Below, piece after piece: positions 1 through 7,081 of a stretch of 15,224 nt of DNA. The notes below the pieces were generated by a model. The model was not told the DNA's origin. It saw nothing but the letters and a program-made list of their open reading frames with translations, and did no database searches. Every line of letters starts with the position of its first letter. Position 1 is the first letter of the stretch. The position numbers were made by a program, and so were the translations under genes. The stretch is from an uncultured Bacteroidales bacterium (lineage in GTDB: Bacteria; Bacteroidota; Bacteroidia; Bacteroidales; UBA932). The stretch lies in contig CAJOMB010000030.1 in NCBI GenBank assembly GCA_905235615.1, positions 1 through 15,224 on the forward strand, given 5' to 3'.

Positions 1-193
1 TCTTATTCCTGTGGTGGGCTCTGGACTGCCTGCAAAGAGAATAAGGGAATGACTCACACCGCTATGTTGGGGGCAGAAAGCCCACAATACAGCCAATGTA
101 AGCGCTGACCTCATCCGTCTTTGCGAGAATTGTCCAGATTCACCACAACGGAAAAGCTGACGCTTTCAATATGTTTGTTGTCCGAGGACAACA
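1..193 (-). ncRNA. Candidate structured small RNA, 6S-like rod fold
   Basis: The bases can fold into one long interrupted hairpin: TTCC 6-9 with GGAA 150-153, TGTGGTG 10-16 with CACCACA 141-147, CTGGAC 21-26 with GTCCAG 132-137, GCAAAGA 32-38 with TCTTTGC 118-124, and about 46-52 with 111-116. A large internal loop follows, then an apical hairpin at 61-93 with loop 75-79. A long rod with a central bubble is the known architecture of 6S RNA, the regulator of housekeeping RNA polymerase. I do not recognise the primary sequence. The minus strand is preferred because a TATATTTG box sits at 197-204, which would start a transcript near 190-193. The plus strand is possible, and the 3' end may lie outside the window. 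Confidence 0.3.
177..192. repeat. Short perfect palindrome
   Basis: GTTGTCC at 177-183 and GGACAAC at 186-192 are perfect inverted repeats around 2 bases. The palindrome lies just downstream of the minus-strand TATATTTG box, so it would form the first hairpin of a transcript started there. It could equally be an operator. No uridine run follows it on either strand, so a terminator is unlikely. Confidence 0.45.
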
Positions 194-196
194 CCG

Positions 197-204
197 CAAA
201 TATA
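197..204 (-). promoter_or_regulatory. Bacteroidota-type -7 promoter element (candidate)
   Basis: On the minus strand this reads TATATTTG, matching the TAnnTTTG -7 element used by the Bacteroidota housekeeping sigma factor. No good TTTG -33 element is visible 19-21 bases upstream. It would drive the candidate RNA at 1-193. A match this short can occur by chance in AT-rich DNA. Confidence 0.3.
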
Positions 205-315
205 GCAATTATTTTCTTTTAATTGCCAGTTTGCTAAAAAACAAGTAACAAATGACAAGAAGCAGGCATGAGTGCATAATGACTATAGTACTGGATATAG
301 ATAGTAATCAATATA

Positions 316-361
316 TTACACAAATCAACCTGCGAGGCGGCGCGCAGGTTGATTTGTGTAA
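316..361. repeat. Perfect 19-bp stem with 8-base loop
   Basis: Positions 316-334 and 343-361 are exact reverse complements (19 of 19) around an 8-base GC-rich loop. The stem is AT-rich at its base and ends in CTGCG/CGCAG near the loop. It stands alone in non-coding DNA about 180 bases past the symporter stop. There is no clean T-run on either side, so it is not a textbook intrinsic terminator. It could be a bidirectional transcription barrier, an RNA-stabilising hairpin or a small palindromic element. Confidence 0.65.
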
Positions 362-420
362 ACGATTAACAGTCTGTGCGTTGCGGGAATACGGCCATGT
401 TTGTGTCCGTTCGTCCGTTG

Positions 421-428
421 CAAAATTA
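421..428 (-). promoter_or_regulatory. Weak -7 promoter-like element
   Basis: The minus strand reads TAATTTTG here, fitting TAnnTTTG. Only a poor -33 match (TTGT-like) lies about 21 bases upstream. Transcription from it would run left into the 316-361 hairpin, giving an RNA of roughly 100 bases if it stopped there. There is no supporting evidence beyond the motif. Confidence 0.15.
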
Positions 429-483
429 GATAAATCCACAGACTCTTAAACAAGAGGTCAAAGATTTCGCCCTCAAGGTATGT

Positions 484-505
484 TTCAACCGAAAAATCGG
501 TTGAA
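484..505 (-). terminator. Candidate terminator hairpin of the long minus-strand operon
   Basis: TTCAACCGA (484-492) and TCGGTTGAA (497-505) form a perfect 9-bp stem around four bases. The hairpin begins 33 bases past the symporter stop codon, the expected place for the operon's 3' end. A convincing U-tract is missing after the stem on the minus strand, so the call rests on position and stem quality. Confidence 0.5.
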
Positions 506-538
506 TTATTTCAAGAAACTACCCTTTCCACCTTGGAC

Positions 539-1888
539 TCAAATCAAGGCGTCCAGGGCTTTGGGGCAGAGGAGCAGAATGGATATAATGGTAACCCAGG
601 CCATGAGGCCCACGCCGATGTCTCCCAGCATCCACACCAGGTCGGCCTCACGGACGGCACCGAACAGGACAGCGGCCAGAAGAACTACCTGCATAACCCG
701 CACGAACACTTTTTCCCGGTGGTCGGAGCGGTTGTGGAACAGATACAGGATACTGGATTCGGCATAGAAATAATAGGCCATGATGGTGCTGAAGGTGAAG
801 AACAGCATGGCAATGGAGACAAATTGGCTGCCGAAACCCGCAAACACCGTATCTACGGCACTTTGCGTATATCCGGCATAATTGTTTCCCAGCTGAGGGG
901 CGTTCTCAACCAGCATGCCGCCTGCTCCGTCCAGGATGTTGTAGGTGCCGGAGGTGAGGATCATAAGAGCCGTAGCGGTACACACCAGCAGGGTGTCCAC
1001 ATACACGGAAAAGGCTTGTGCCAGGCCCTGCTGGGCAGGATGGGACACATCGGCCGCGGCCGATGCAATGGCGCCGGACCCCTGCCCCGCCTCATTGGAG
1101 AAGATGCCGCGCTTGACGCCCATGGCAATGGTGGAGCCGATGATGCCTCCCGTCACCGAGTCCATGCCGAAAGCGCTGCGGAAAATGAGGCCGAACACGG
1201 CAGGAACATCCTGAATATGGAAGATAATCACCACGATGGCCATGATAATATACCCCAGCGCCATCAGCGGGGTAATCAGCGAAGCCACACGTGCCATCCG
1301 CTGCACGCCCCCTATAATTACAACGGCCATCAGGAGTGCCATGCCCACCCCCGTTGCTACAGGCGGAACGGAGAAAGCGTTATCCAGGGAGACCGACGCG
1401 CCGTTGGCCTGAACGGTTACCAGAAAAATGCCACAGGAGATGATGGTGATGACGGCAAAGACAATGCCTATCCAGCGTTTGCCCAGCCCCTTTTCAATAA
1501 AACTGAAAGGACCGCCCCGGTACCCGGAGGCATGGGGAAACTTGTAAATCTGGGACAGGGTGGACTCTACGAAAGCAGTGGAAGCGCCGAAGAACGCCAC
1601 CACCCACATCCAAAACACGGCTCCGGGGCCTCCGTAGGCAATGGCCGTGGCCACTCCCACGATATTGCCGGTTCCTACGCGGCTGGAAAGGGCCATGCAG
1701 AATGCTTCAAAGGAAGAGATACCGTCGTTCCCCTGCTTTTTCCCCATTAGGGAACGCAGCATGAGCCTGAAACGACGCACCTGTACAAAACGGGTACGCA
1801 CGGAGAAAAACAGCCCTGCCAGCAACAGGAGCCCCACCAGACCGGGATTCCAGACTATTTTATTCAGAGAAGAAATGATTCTCTCCAT
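539..1888 (-). CDS. alsT: Sodium:alanine/glycine symporter, AGCS family
   Basis: This 449-residue integral membrane protein probably couples Na+ influx to uptake of alanine, glycine or a similar small amino acid at the inner membrane. Family evidence: the signature region at residues about 68-95 (SSRVGTGNIVGVATAIAYGG), the YRGGPFSF segment at about 123-130, a first hydrophobic span at 14-30, and many further hydrophobic spans. The exact substrate cannot be read from sequence. The ATG lies inside the ribF 3' end (29-base overlap), so translation is probably coupled. The C-terminus stops at ALDALI, shorter than the charged tail usual for the family. A second frame immediately continues FESKVERVVS and stops at 511, which suggests a small indel near 541-550. 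Confidence 0.88.
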   Translation of the reverse strand: MERIISSLNKIVWNPGLVGLLLLAGLFFSVRTRFVQVRRFRLMLRSLMGKKQGNDGISSFEAFCMALSSRVGTGNIVGVATAIAYGGPGAVFWMWVVAFFGASTAFVESTLSQIYKFPHASGYRGGPFSFIEKGLGKRWIGIVFAVITIISCGIFLVTVQANGASVSLDNAFSVPPVATGVGMALLMAVVIIGGVQRMARVASLITPLMALGYIIMAIVVIIFHIQDVPAVFGLIFRSAFGMDSVTGGIIGSTIAMGVKRGIFSNEAGQGSGAIASAAADVSHPAQQGLAQAFSVYVDTLLVCTATALMILTSGTYNILDGAGGMLVENAPQLGNNYAGYTQSAVDTVFAGFGSQFVSIAMLFFTFSTIMAYYFYAESSILYLFHNRSDHREKVFVRVMQVVLLAAVLFGAVREADLVWMLGDIGVGLMAWVTIISILLLCPKALDALI

Positions 1889-2855
1889 AACACAGCTGTT
1901 TATCTTGTAATAATTGTTCCTTCAAGTCGTGCAGCGAAGGGAACTTACGTTCGTCACGGATGCGCCGGAGAAAACGCAGACCGATGGGAAGGCCGTAAAT
2001 GTCCTCGTCAAAGTCCAGGATATGCGTCTCGATGGTCTGGGCCGATCCGCCAACGGTGGGCCGCACACCGATGTTGCACATGCCCCGGAAGCTCCGGCCA
2101 TCCACCTCCACCTCAACGGCATACACGCCGTTCGCCGGCACCAGCTTGAGGGGCTCATAAAGCTGCATGTTGGCCGTAGGAAAGCCGATGGTGCGGCCCA
2201 GGCGGTTCCCCGCCACCACCACGCCCTGCAGTCCGTAGCGGTATCCCAGCATTTCGGCCGCCAGCTCCACCTTCCCCTCCTGCAGGGCCTTCCGGATAAC
2301 GGTGCTGGAAATAGATTCTTCGCTTCGCTCAGAATGACAATGATACTCATCCACTGCCATTACAGGCACGGGAGACAGGTAGTTTCCAGGCCCATGGCCA
2401 CCCTCGGCCGTGTAAGAGGGAGGGGCCCATTGGTTTGCCAATGGGAGGGGTCGCGAAGCGACGGCCTGGGAACTACCTGTCTCCCGTGCCGTAAGATTGT
2501 CAGAACCTATCCGGTTGTCGTAGCCCATGACCACCAGGGTGGCGGCATAGCGGTCTCGCAGGAGACGGAGGTAGTCATCGGCCTTGAGGGCAGCGAACTT
2601 CCGCGTGAAGGGAATCACCTCCACCCGGTCTATCCCCGCCTCCATGAGCCGGACCTTCTTTTCCTCCAGGGTGGTCAGGAGCCTCAACTCCCGGGCATCC
2701 TGCTGGAGCACTGTGCGGGGATGCGGCCAAAACGTAACCACAACGGCCTCCTCTCCCCTTTCGCGGGCAGAGGAGACCACTGTCTCAAGCACATGACGGT
2801 GCCCCAGATGGACACCGTCAAAGAAACCGGTAGTTACTACAGCCACTTCACGCAC
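1860..2855 (-). CDS. ribF: Bifunctional riboflavin kinase / FAD synthetase with in-frame repeat insertions
   Basis: RibF phosphorylates riboflavin to FMN and adenylates FMN to FAD in the cytoplasm. The N-terminal nucleotidyltransferase domain shows GFFDGVHLGH (HxGH at 16-19) and ISSTVIR (182-188). The C-terminal kinase domain shows GRTIGFPTAN, GVYAVEVE and the ETHILDFDEDIYG segment. The protein has 331 residues against about 310 usual. Residues about 121-165 are encoded by a palindromic element and 173-181 by a HSERSEES repeat. The usual roughly 35-residue link between the YDxRxG motif and ISSTVIR is thus replaced by 63 residues with little native sequence (VMAVDEY 165-171). FAD synthetase activity may be impaired; the kinase half looks intact. 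The start is a GTG, 19 bases inside glgP, placed 9 residues before GFFDGVH. No in-frame ATG fits better. Confidence 0.9.
   Translation of the reverse strand: MREVAVVTTGFFDGVHLGHRHVLETVVSSARERGEEAVVVTFWPHPRTVLQQDARELRLLTTLEEKKVRLMEAGIDRVEVIPFTRKFAALKADDYLRLLRDRYAATLVVMGYDNRIGSDNLTARETGSSQAVASRPLPLANQWAPPSYTAEGGHGPGNYLSPVPVMAVDEYHCHSERSEESISSTVIRKALQEGKVELAAEMLGYRYGLQGVVVAGNRLGRTIGFPTANMQLYEPLKLVPANGVYAVEVEVDGRSFRGMCNIGVRPTVGGSAQTIETHILDFDEDIYGLPIGLRFLRRIRDERKFPSLHDLKEQLLQDKQLCYGENHFFSE
2314..2340 (-). repeat. HSERSEES-type dispersed repeat in ribF
   Basis: On the minus strand this reads TCATTCTGAGCGAAGCGAAG and continues to 2314. The same unit often appears as HSERSEES or, from the other strand, ILRFAQND in predicted proteins from many bacterial genomes, where it marks a small dispersed repeat. 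That recurrence is from memory and was not searched here. It contributes ribF residues about 173-181, directly before the ISSTVIR motif. Native-looking VMAVDEY separates it from the larger palindrome. Confidence 0.65.
2360..2494 (-). repeat. Palindromic element inserted in frame in ribF
   Basis: Arms 2365-2392 and 2463-2490 are inverted copies matching at 27 of 28 positions. The match extends outward through TTAC (2360-2363) and GTAA (2491-2494) with a one-base bulge at 2364. The loop contains two further perfect hairpins: CCCATTGG 2426-2433 with CCAATGGG 2438-2445, and GTCGC 2450-2454 with GCGAC 2458-2462. The 135 bases equal 45 codons, open in the ribF frame. No transposase is present and no target duplication is evident. 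The form resembles the protein-coding palindromic elements of Rickettsia and other MITE/REP-like repeats. No second copy was seen in this window. Confidence 0.85.
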
Positions 2856-4972
2856 TCGAAGCTCTGGCGGTGGGCCAGGAGCGGATGCTTGGCGAAGATG
2901 CGGGCACCCACCAGGTAGGCACCGTTCTTCTCCGGCAGCAATTCCACCTCATACTTGGCCACGCCGTCCTTGAACTCTTTGCAGGTGAATTCCTTAACCG
3001 TCACAATATGCACCTGACCACGGGTATCGGCCTGGGCAAGGACCACTTCCACACCCACTTCCTTGGGCATAAGGTCTCCCATTTGGAGATCAATGAAAGC
3101 ACGGTAAGGCTTGGACTGGGAAATCTCGATGGAAGATTCCAGGTTGGAACGGGAAACCTGACGGACGTTCTCCCACTCCTTGCGCACATGCGTCTTCCAG
3201 GCGGCCAGCTCGCGGGCTTTGGCGAAATCCTTGGCCGTCATGGCCTTGCCGTCCTTGGACTGCGGTTCGTAGTACTGGTTCACGTAGTCCGTGAGCATAC
3301 GGTTGGTGGTGAAATCACAGGCCACCTTGGCAATGGTATTCTTGATGTAGCCAATCCACTCGGAACTGCGGCCCGTAGTACGGTCCACATTGTAATACGC
3401 GGGAGCAATGTCGTTCTCCAGAATCTGATAGATGGTGGCGGCGTCCAGCTCGTTCTGGAAGTTGTTGTCCTCATAGACCTGCTCGATGGGGAGCGCCCAG
3501 CCGGCACCTTCCTTGTAGCCTTCCACCCACCAGCCGTCCAGCACGCTGAAGTGCATGGTGCCGTTCATGGCAGCCTTCTCACCGGAAGTGCCGGAAGCCT
3601 CCTGGGGACGCGTGGGATTGTTCATCCACACATCCACGCCCTGCACCATCCGCTTGGCCAGCGTGATGTCGTATCCGGGAATGAAAACAATCCTGCCGAT
3701 GAAACGCGGATCCTTGGAGATATCCACAATCTGCTTGATGAGGTCCTGACCTGCCTTGTCGGCCGGATGGGCCTTGCCGGCAAAGAGGAACTGCACGGGC
3801 TGGGCGGGATTGTTCACGATCTTGTCTAAGCGGTCCAGGTCCCGGAACAGGAGCGTGGCACGCTTATACGTGGCAAAACGGCGGGCGAAGCCGATGGTAA
3901 GCACATCGTCCCGGAGATTCTCCATAATCTTCACCAGCTCGGAAGGGCTGTAGTGGTTGGAGATGGTATTGTCCTGCAGGCGCTCGCGGATAAAGTCCAT
4001 GAGCTTCACCTTCAGTTGCTTCTTCACAGTCCAGACATCCTTGTCAGACACACCGTAGATGCCCTCGAAGCAGGACTTGTCATAGTGATGCGTGGCAAAG
4101 GCCGGGCCGAACACCTTGGCATGCACGGGCTTCCACTCGGGGGCGCACCAGGTGGGATAATGGACACCGTTGGTGACATAGCTCACGAAGAGTTCCTCCG
4201 GCAGATAACCGGGATACATGTGCGAGAAAATATCCTGGGACACTTTTCCGTGCAGCATGGAAACGCCGTTCACGTTCTGGGAAATGTTGGCGGCCAGGTT
4301 GCTCATGGAGAATTTCTCAGAGGCATCCAGCGGATTGTCCTTGCCCAAGGACATGAGGGTTTCCCAATCCACCTTCAGGCGCTCCGGATAATGGCCGATA
4401 TACTGGCGCAACATGCCCTCTTCAAAGGCGTCGTGGCCGGCGGGAACCGGCGTATGGGTGGTGAACAGCGAGCTGGCCTTCACCACTTCCAGAGCCTCGG
4501 AGAAGTCCAGATTGTCCTTCTCGATATACTCACGCAGGCGCTCCAGGCCGATGAAAGCGGCATGGCCTTCGTTGCAGTGGTACACCTGGGGATTCAGACC
4601 CAGCTTGCGGAGGGCGCGGATTCCGCCCACACCCAGCAGGAGTTCCTGCTTGAGACGGTTCTCCCAGTTACCGCCATACAGATGGTAGGTAACCTCGCGG
4701 TCCTCGGGGCTGTTGGCCTCGTAGTCGGCATCCATCAGGTACAAGTCCGTGCGGCCCACCTCCACCTTCCACAGGCGGGCGGTGATGTTACGGCCGGGGA
4801 AAGCCACGGAAGTGGTTACCCAGTTGCCGTCCTTGTCCAACACCGGAACGGCCGGAATCTTGGTGAAGTCCTGGGCGTCGTACCCGGCCACCTGATAACC
4901 CTGGGCGCTGAGCACCTGGTTGAAGTAACCGTAGCGGTACAGAAGGCCCACAGCCACCAGGTTCACGTTCAT
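2837..4972 (-). pseudogene. glgP: Glycogen/alpha-glucan phosphorylase (GT35), main C-terminal fragment of a frameshifted gene
   Basis: Glycogen phosphorylase releases glucose-1-phosphate from alpha-1,4-glucan chains using pyridoxal phosphate. This 711-residue piece holds most of the enzyme: CNEGHAAF and THTPVPAGHDAF in the first third, FAGKAHPAD, and EASGTSGEKAAMNG, where the PLP-binding lysine is codon 3575-3577 (residue 466 of the fragment). It matches the roughly 850-residue phosphorylase type rather than E. coli MalP. The ATG at 4972 is only the first one in this frame. Homologous sequence (ILAGDYLKETSD) continues upstream to about 5014, where the frame changes, and the N-terminal part is encoded at 4969-5394. 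Translated alone, it would lack about 140 residues and is unlikely to be active. Its 3' end overlaps ribF by 19 bases. Confidence 0.85.
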
Positions 4973-5394
4973 ATCGGACGTTTCCTTGAGGTAGTCGCCG
5001 GCCAGGATGCCCCGCTGTAAATCTTGAGGGACGTATCCAGACCGTACTCCATGCAGAAATAAGCGATGGAGGGGTCTTTTCGCCGGGCCTTGGCGGCCAT
5101 ATAAGTATCGAATTCATCCAGGACATCCTTCATGCGGGCAAGGAATTCCTTGTCTTCGGAGAGCTGCTGGAAACGCTTGATGCTCACGGTATCCAGTACC
5201 GCCAAAGGATTGTGTCCGCTCTTGTGCCACACCTCCGGGTCAATGGAACGGAAAAGGTCTTTGGCACTCTCGTTCCAACACCACCAGAGGTTTTTGGACA
5301 GTTTCTCCAAACGGGAGAGCTTCTCCGGCAAATGACGGGTCACAAGGATGCTTCTCCAGTTGGGAGTGGTAACGTCTGCTTTGAAATACTGCAT
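4969..5394 (-). pseudogene. glgP: Glycogen phosphorylase, N-terminal fragment
   Basis: This is the first part of the same phosphorylase. About 128 residues are homologous: KLSKNLWWCWNESAKDLF near residue 35 and YFCMEYGLDTSLKIYSG near residue 120. After YSG the frame leaves the family and gives a short nonsense tail ending at 4969. The ATG sits 46 bases after the GT3 stop and is preceded by an A-rich leader, usual for Bacteroidota. The fragment lacks the catalytic and PLP domains and cannot be a phosphorylase by itself. Joined with 2837-4972 and the short stretch between, the gene would encode about 850 residues, the normal family length. Confidence 0.82.
5009..5016 (-). other. Frameshift site in glgP
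   Basis: The minus strand reads TACAGCGGGGCATCCTG. The family needs YSGGLGILAGD here, so about 21 bases are expected between the tyrosine codon and ATCCTG rather than the 11 after TAC. The simplest reading is a 7-base deletion that removes most of GLG and shifts the frame. A -1 ribosomal slip would restore YSGGILAGD, still two residues short. No canonical slippery heptamer is present. Confidence 0.75.
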
Positions 5395-5440
5395 AGTCTT
5401 CTTTTGGGTTTTGTAGGAGTCTATCTGGTCCTGAACCTTC

Positions 5441-7072
5441 TCAAGGGCCAGGGAATAAGCCTCCTGCCTCCTGATAATACACTATCTGATTGTCCCAGAG
5501 CGCAATCTGGGCCACTTCCCGGGCATTTTCCCGGATTTTGTTCCTGTCTTTTTTCTCCACGGCGGCCATCTCCTCCACACGGGCGGCCACACCGGCAACC
5601 ACCTCGTCGTAGTTGTGGTCGTCACGCTCCAGGACGGTGATGCCCGGATGCGCTTTCTTGTAATGGTCCTTCACCCACTTGCCGAAGCCGGCCAGCGTGG
5701 TGGTAAGGGTGGGAATCCGGAAGGCCAGGGCCTCCAACGGGGTGTAGCCCCAGGGCTCGTAATAGGAGGGGAACAGAGCCAGGTCCATTCCGCAAAGGAG
5801 GGTGTAGTACGGCAGGTTGAAGATGCCGTCGTCCCCATTGAGGTAGGACGGGATAAAGTACACCTTCACCTTGTCTCCGATGGAGTTGGTGAGCCCCAGC
5901 TCTCCCAGGCGGCGGGTGATGGTGTCATACTCCGCATTCATCAGGTAATGCGAGGTCTGGCTGCGGTACTCCGGATTGCCGTTACCGCCCAGCTTGGCCT
6001 CCAGTTCCCTGTCCGGACCATGGTGGCCGGAAGGAATCATGATGAAGGCCTGGACGCTGCGTCCCAGTTTGCCGCCCCTGTTCAGGCGGTCCAGGGCGTC
6101 AATGAATACGTCGATACCCTTGTTGTGGTATTCATATCGGCCACCGATACAGACAAAGAGGGCATCCTGGGGGACTTCCTCCGCGCTCATGGCCGTAGCC
6201 ACCTGTACCAGGCGTCGGCGGGCCTTATCGTGAAGTTCCTTATACTCCTGGTCCGAAGCCGGTGTAAAGCTGTTCTCGAAGCCGTTGGGGGTCACCACAT
6301 CCACCGGACGCAGGAACTGGGCGCATTCCCTGGCCGTTATCTCGCTCACGGTGGTGAAAACATCGGCATATTGGGCCGATTTCTTCTCCAGGGAATAAAT
6401 GGCCATCACATTGAAGCGGCGGGCCATCTCCTCTCCGTCATACTGCGCGATATTGTCATAGATCGGGAAGTTGTTGCCGCTCAGGCATCGGCCCATCATG
6501 GTAGCATGGGTGGTGAAAGCCGTGGCCACAGGTATCTTGGCCGACTTCAGGTGCAGGATACCGGCACCCGTCTGCCACTCGTGAAACTGCGCCACCACCT
6601 TCTCCCCTCCCTTGAGGTTGTAGTTGTAAAAACTCTCGATAACCCTTCCGGCGGCAATGCCGAACACGGCGGATTCCTTGTAATCCCAGTTGCCCGAGAT
6701 GGAATCCACCCCGTACAGTTCCCAGAGCTGGCCCAGGATTTCATCGGCATGCGGGAGGAAGTACTTGTAATCTACCAGGATGGCTACCGGTTTGCCGGGA
6801 ATGTTCCAGCGTCCCACCCTCAGACGCAGTCCCTCGGAGAGGGCCTGGGCCTTCCAGGAGCGGTACAGCATGGGGTCTTCCAGAAAATCCGGATTCCCGG
6901 CACGGTGCATCCATACATCAGGGCCGATAAAAACATGCCGGCGGCCCATCTCTTCCTGCAGATGGAGGGCCTTGGTGGCCACTACGGTATAGATACCGCC
7001 CACCTTGTTGCAAACCTCCCAGCTGACTTCGAAGAGATAATCCGGACTCAGAAATTCTTTCTTCTTTGCCAT
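5441..7072 (-). CDS. Glycogen synthase, GT3 family (eukaryote-like), truncated tail
   Basis: This 543-residue cytoplasmic enzyme extends alpha-1,4-glucan from a nucleotide sugar. Eukaryotic GT3 enzymes use UDP-glucose, so that donor is inferred. Evidence: N-terminal LFEVSWEVCNKVGGIYTVV (K23 of the KVGG donor-binding motif) and the C-terminal retaining E-x7-E motif in YYEPWGYTPLE (E439, E447). The length is near the usual 550 or so. The final residues AGGLFPGP do not fit the family. A 7-bp tandem duplication at 5459-5472 shifts the frame there. The other frame continues EAYSLALEKVQDQIDSYK, a natural-looking end helix. The catalytic core is untouched, so activity may survive. The gene starts 9 bases after the GH57 gene ends. 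Confidence 0.92.
   Translation of the reverse strand: MAKKKEFLSPDYLFEVSWEVCNKVGGIYTVVATKALHLQEEMGRRHVFIGPDVWMHRAGNPDFLEDPMLYRSWKAQALSEGLRLRVGRWNIPGKPVAILVDYKYFLPHADEILGQLWELYGVDSISGNWDYKESAVFGIAAGRVIESFYNYNLKGGEKVVAQFHEWQTGAGILHLKSAKIPVATAFTTHATMMGRCLSGNNFPIYDNIAQYDGEEMARRFNVMAIYSLEKKSAQYADVFTTVSEITARECAQFLRPVDVVTPNGFENSFTPASDQEYKELHDKARRRLVQVATAMSAEEVPQDALFVCIGGRYEYHNKGIDVFIDALDRLNRGGKLGRSVQAFIMIPSGHHGPDRELEAKLGGNGNPEYRSQTSHYLMNAEYDTITRRLGELGLTNSIGDKVKVYFIPSYLNGDDGIFNLPYYTLLCGMDLALFPSYYEPWGYTPLEALAFRIPTLTTTLAGFGKWVKDHYKKAHPGITVLERDDHNYDEVVAGVAARVEEMAAVEKKDRNKIRENAREVAQIALWDNQIVYYQEAGGLFPGP
5459..5473. repeat. 7-bp tandem duplication at the end of the GT3 gene
   Basis: The plus strand reads GCCTCCT at 5459-5465, the same at 5466-5472, then G. 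Removing one copy restores a family-like C-terminus for the GT3 synthase. The restored frame has no stop before the glgP ATG at 5394 and is in the glgP frame, so a fusion would result. Short tandem repeats of this kind can gain or lose a unit by replication slippage. Confidence 0.8.
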
Positions 7073-7081
7073 CGCTTCCCG

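Larger units (their letters stand above)
1..538. other. Non-coding region downstream of the symporter gene
   Basis: This stretch has no credible protein gene on either strand. The longest plus-strand frame with an ATG (252-449) runs straight through a perfect hairpin and has no recognisable domain. It holds a rod-like fold at about 6-153, a 7-bp palindrome at 177-192, a perfect 19-bp stem at 316-361, and a 9-bp hairpin at 484-505 just past the symporter stop. Two minus-strand TAnnTTTG boxes occur at 197-204 and 421-428. An 8-base inverted repeat (AGTCTGTG at 371-378, CACAGACT at 437-444) is also present. The composition is more AT-rich than in the genes to the right. I infer RNA or terminator functions rather than protein coding. 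Confidence 0.7.

Noticed and set aside
153..166. AAAGC/GCTTT mini-hairpin as an intrinsic terminator
   Set aside because: A 5-bp AT-rich stem without a following T-run on either strand is too weak.
252..449. A 65-codon plus-strand frame in the left intergenic region
   Set aside because: It reads through the perfect 316-361 hairpin, has no recognisable domain and lacks context.
533..1750. A 405-codon plus-strand open frame opposite the symporter
   Set aside because: Its His/Gly/Asn-rich translation is the mirror of hydrophobic membrane codons. The minus-strand AGCS signature is unambiguous.
2360..2494. The ribF palindrome as an intact insertion sequence or CRISPR unit
   Set aside because: It is too short to encode a transposase, has no repeat-spacer periodicity and shows no clear target-site duplication.
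5009..5016. Programmed ribosomal frameshifting in glgP
   Set aside because: There is no X-XXY-YYZ slippery heptamer or evident stimulatory structure. Two residues of a conserved motif would still be missing after a -1 slip.
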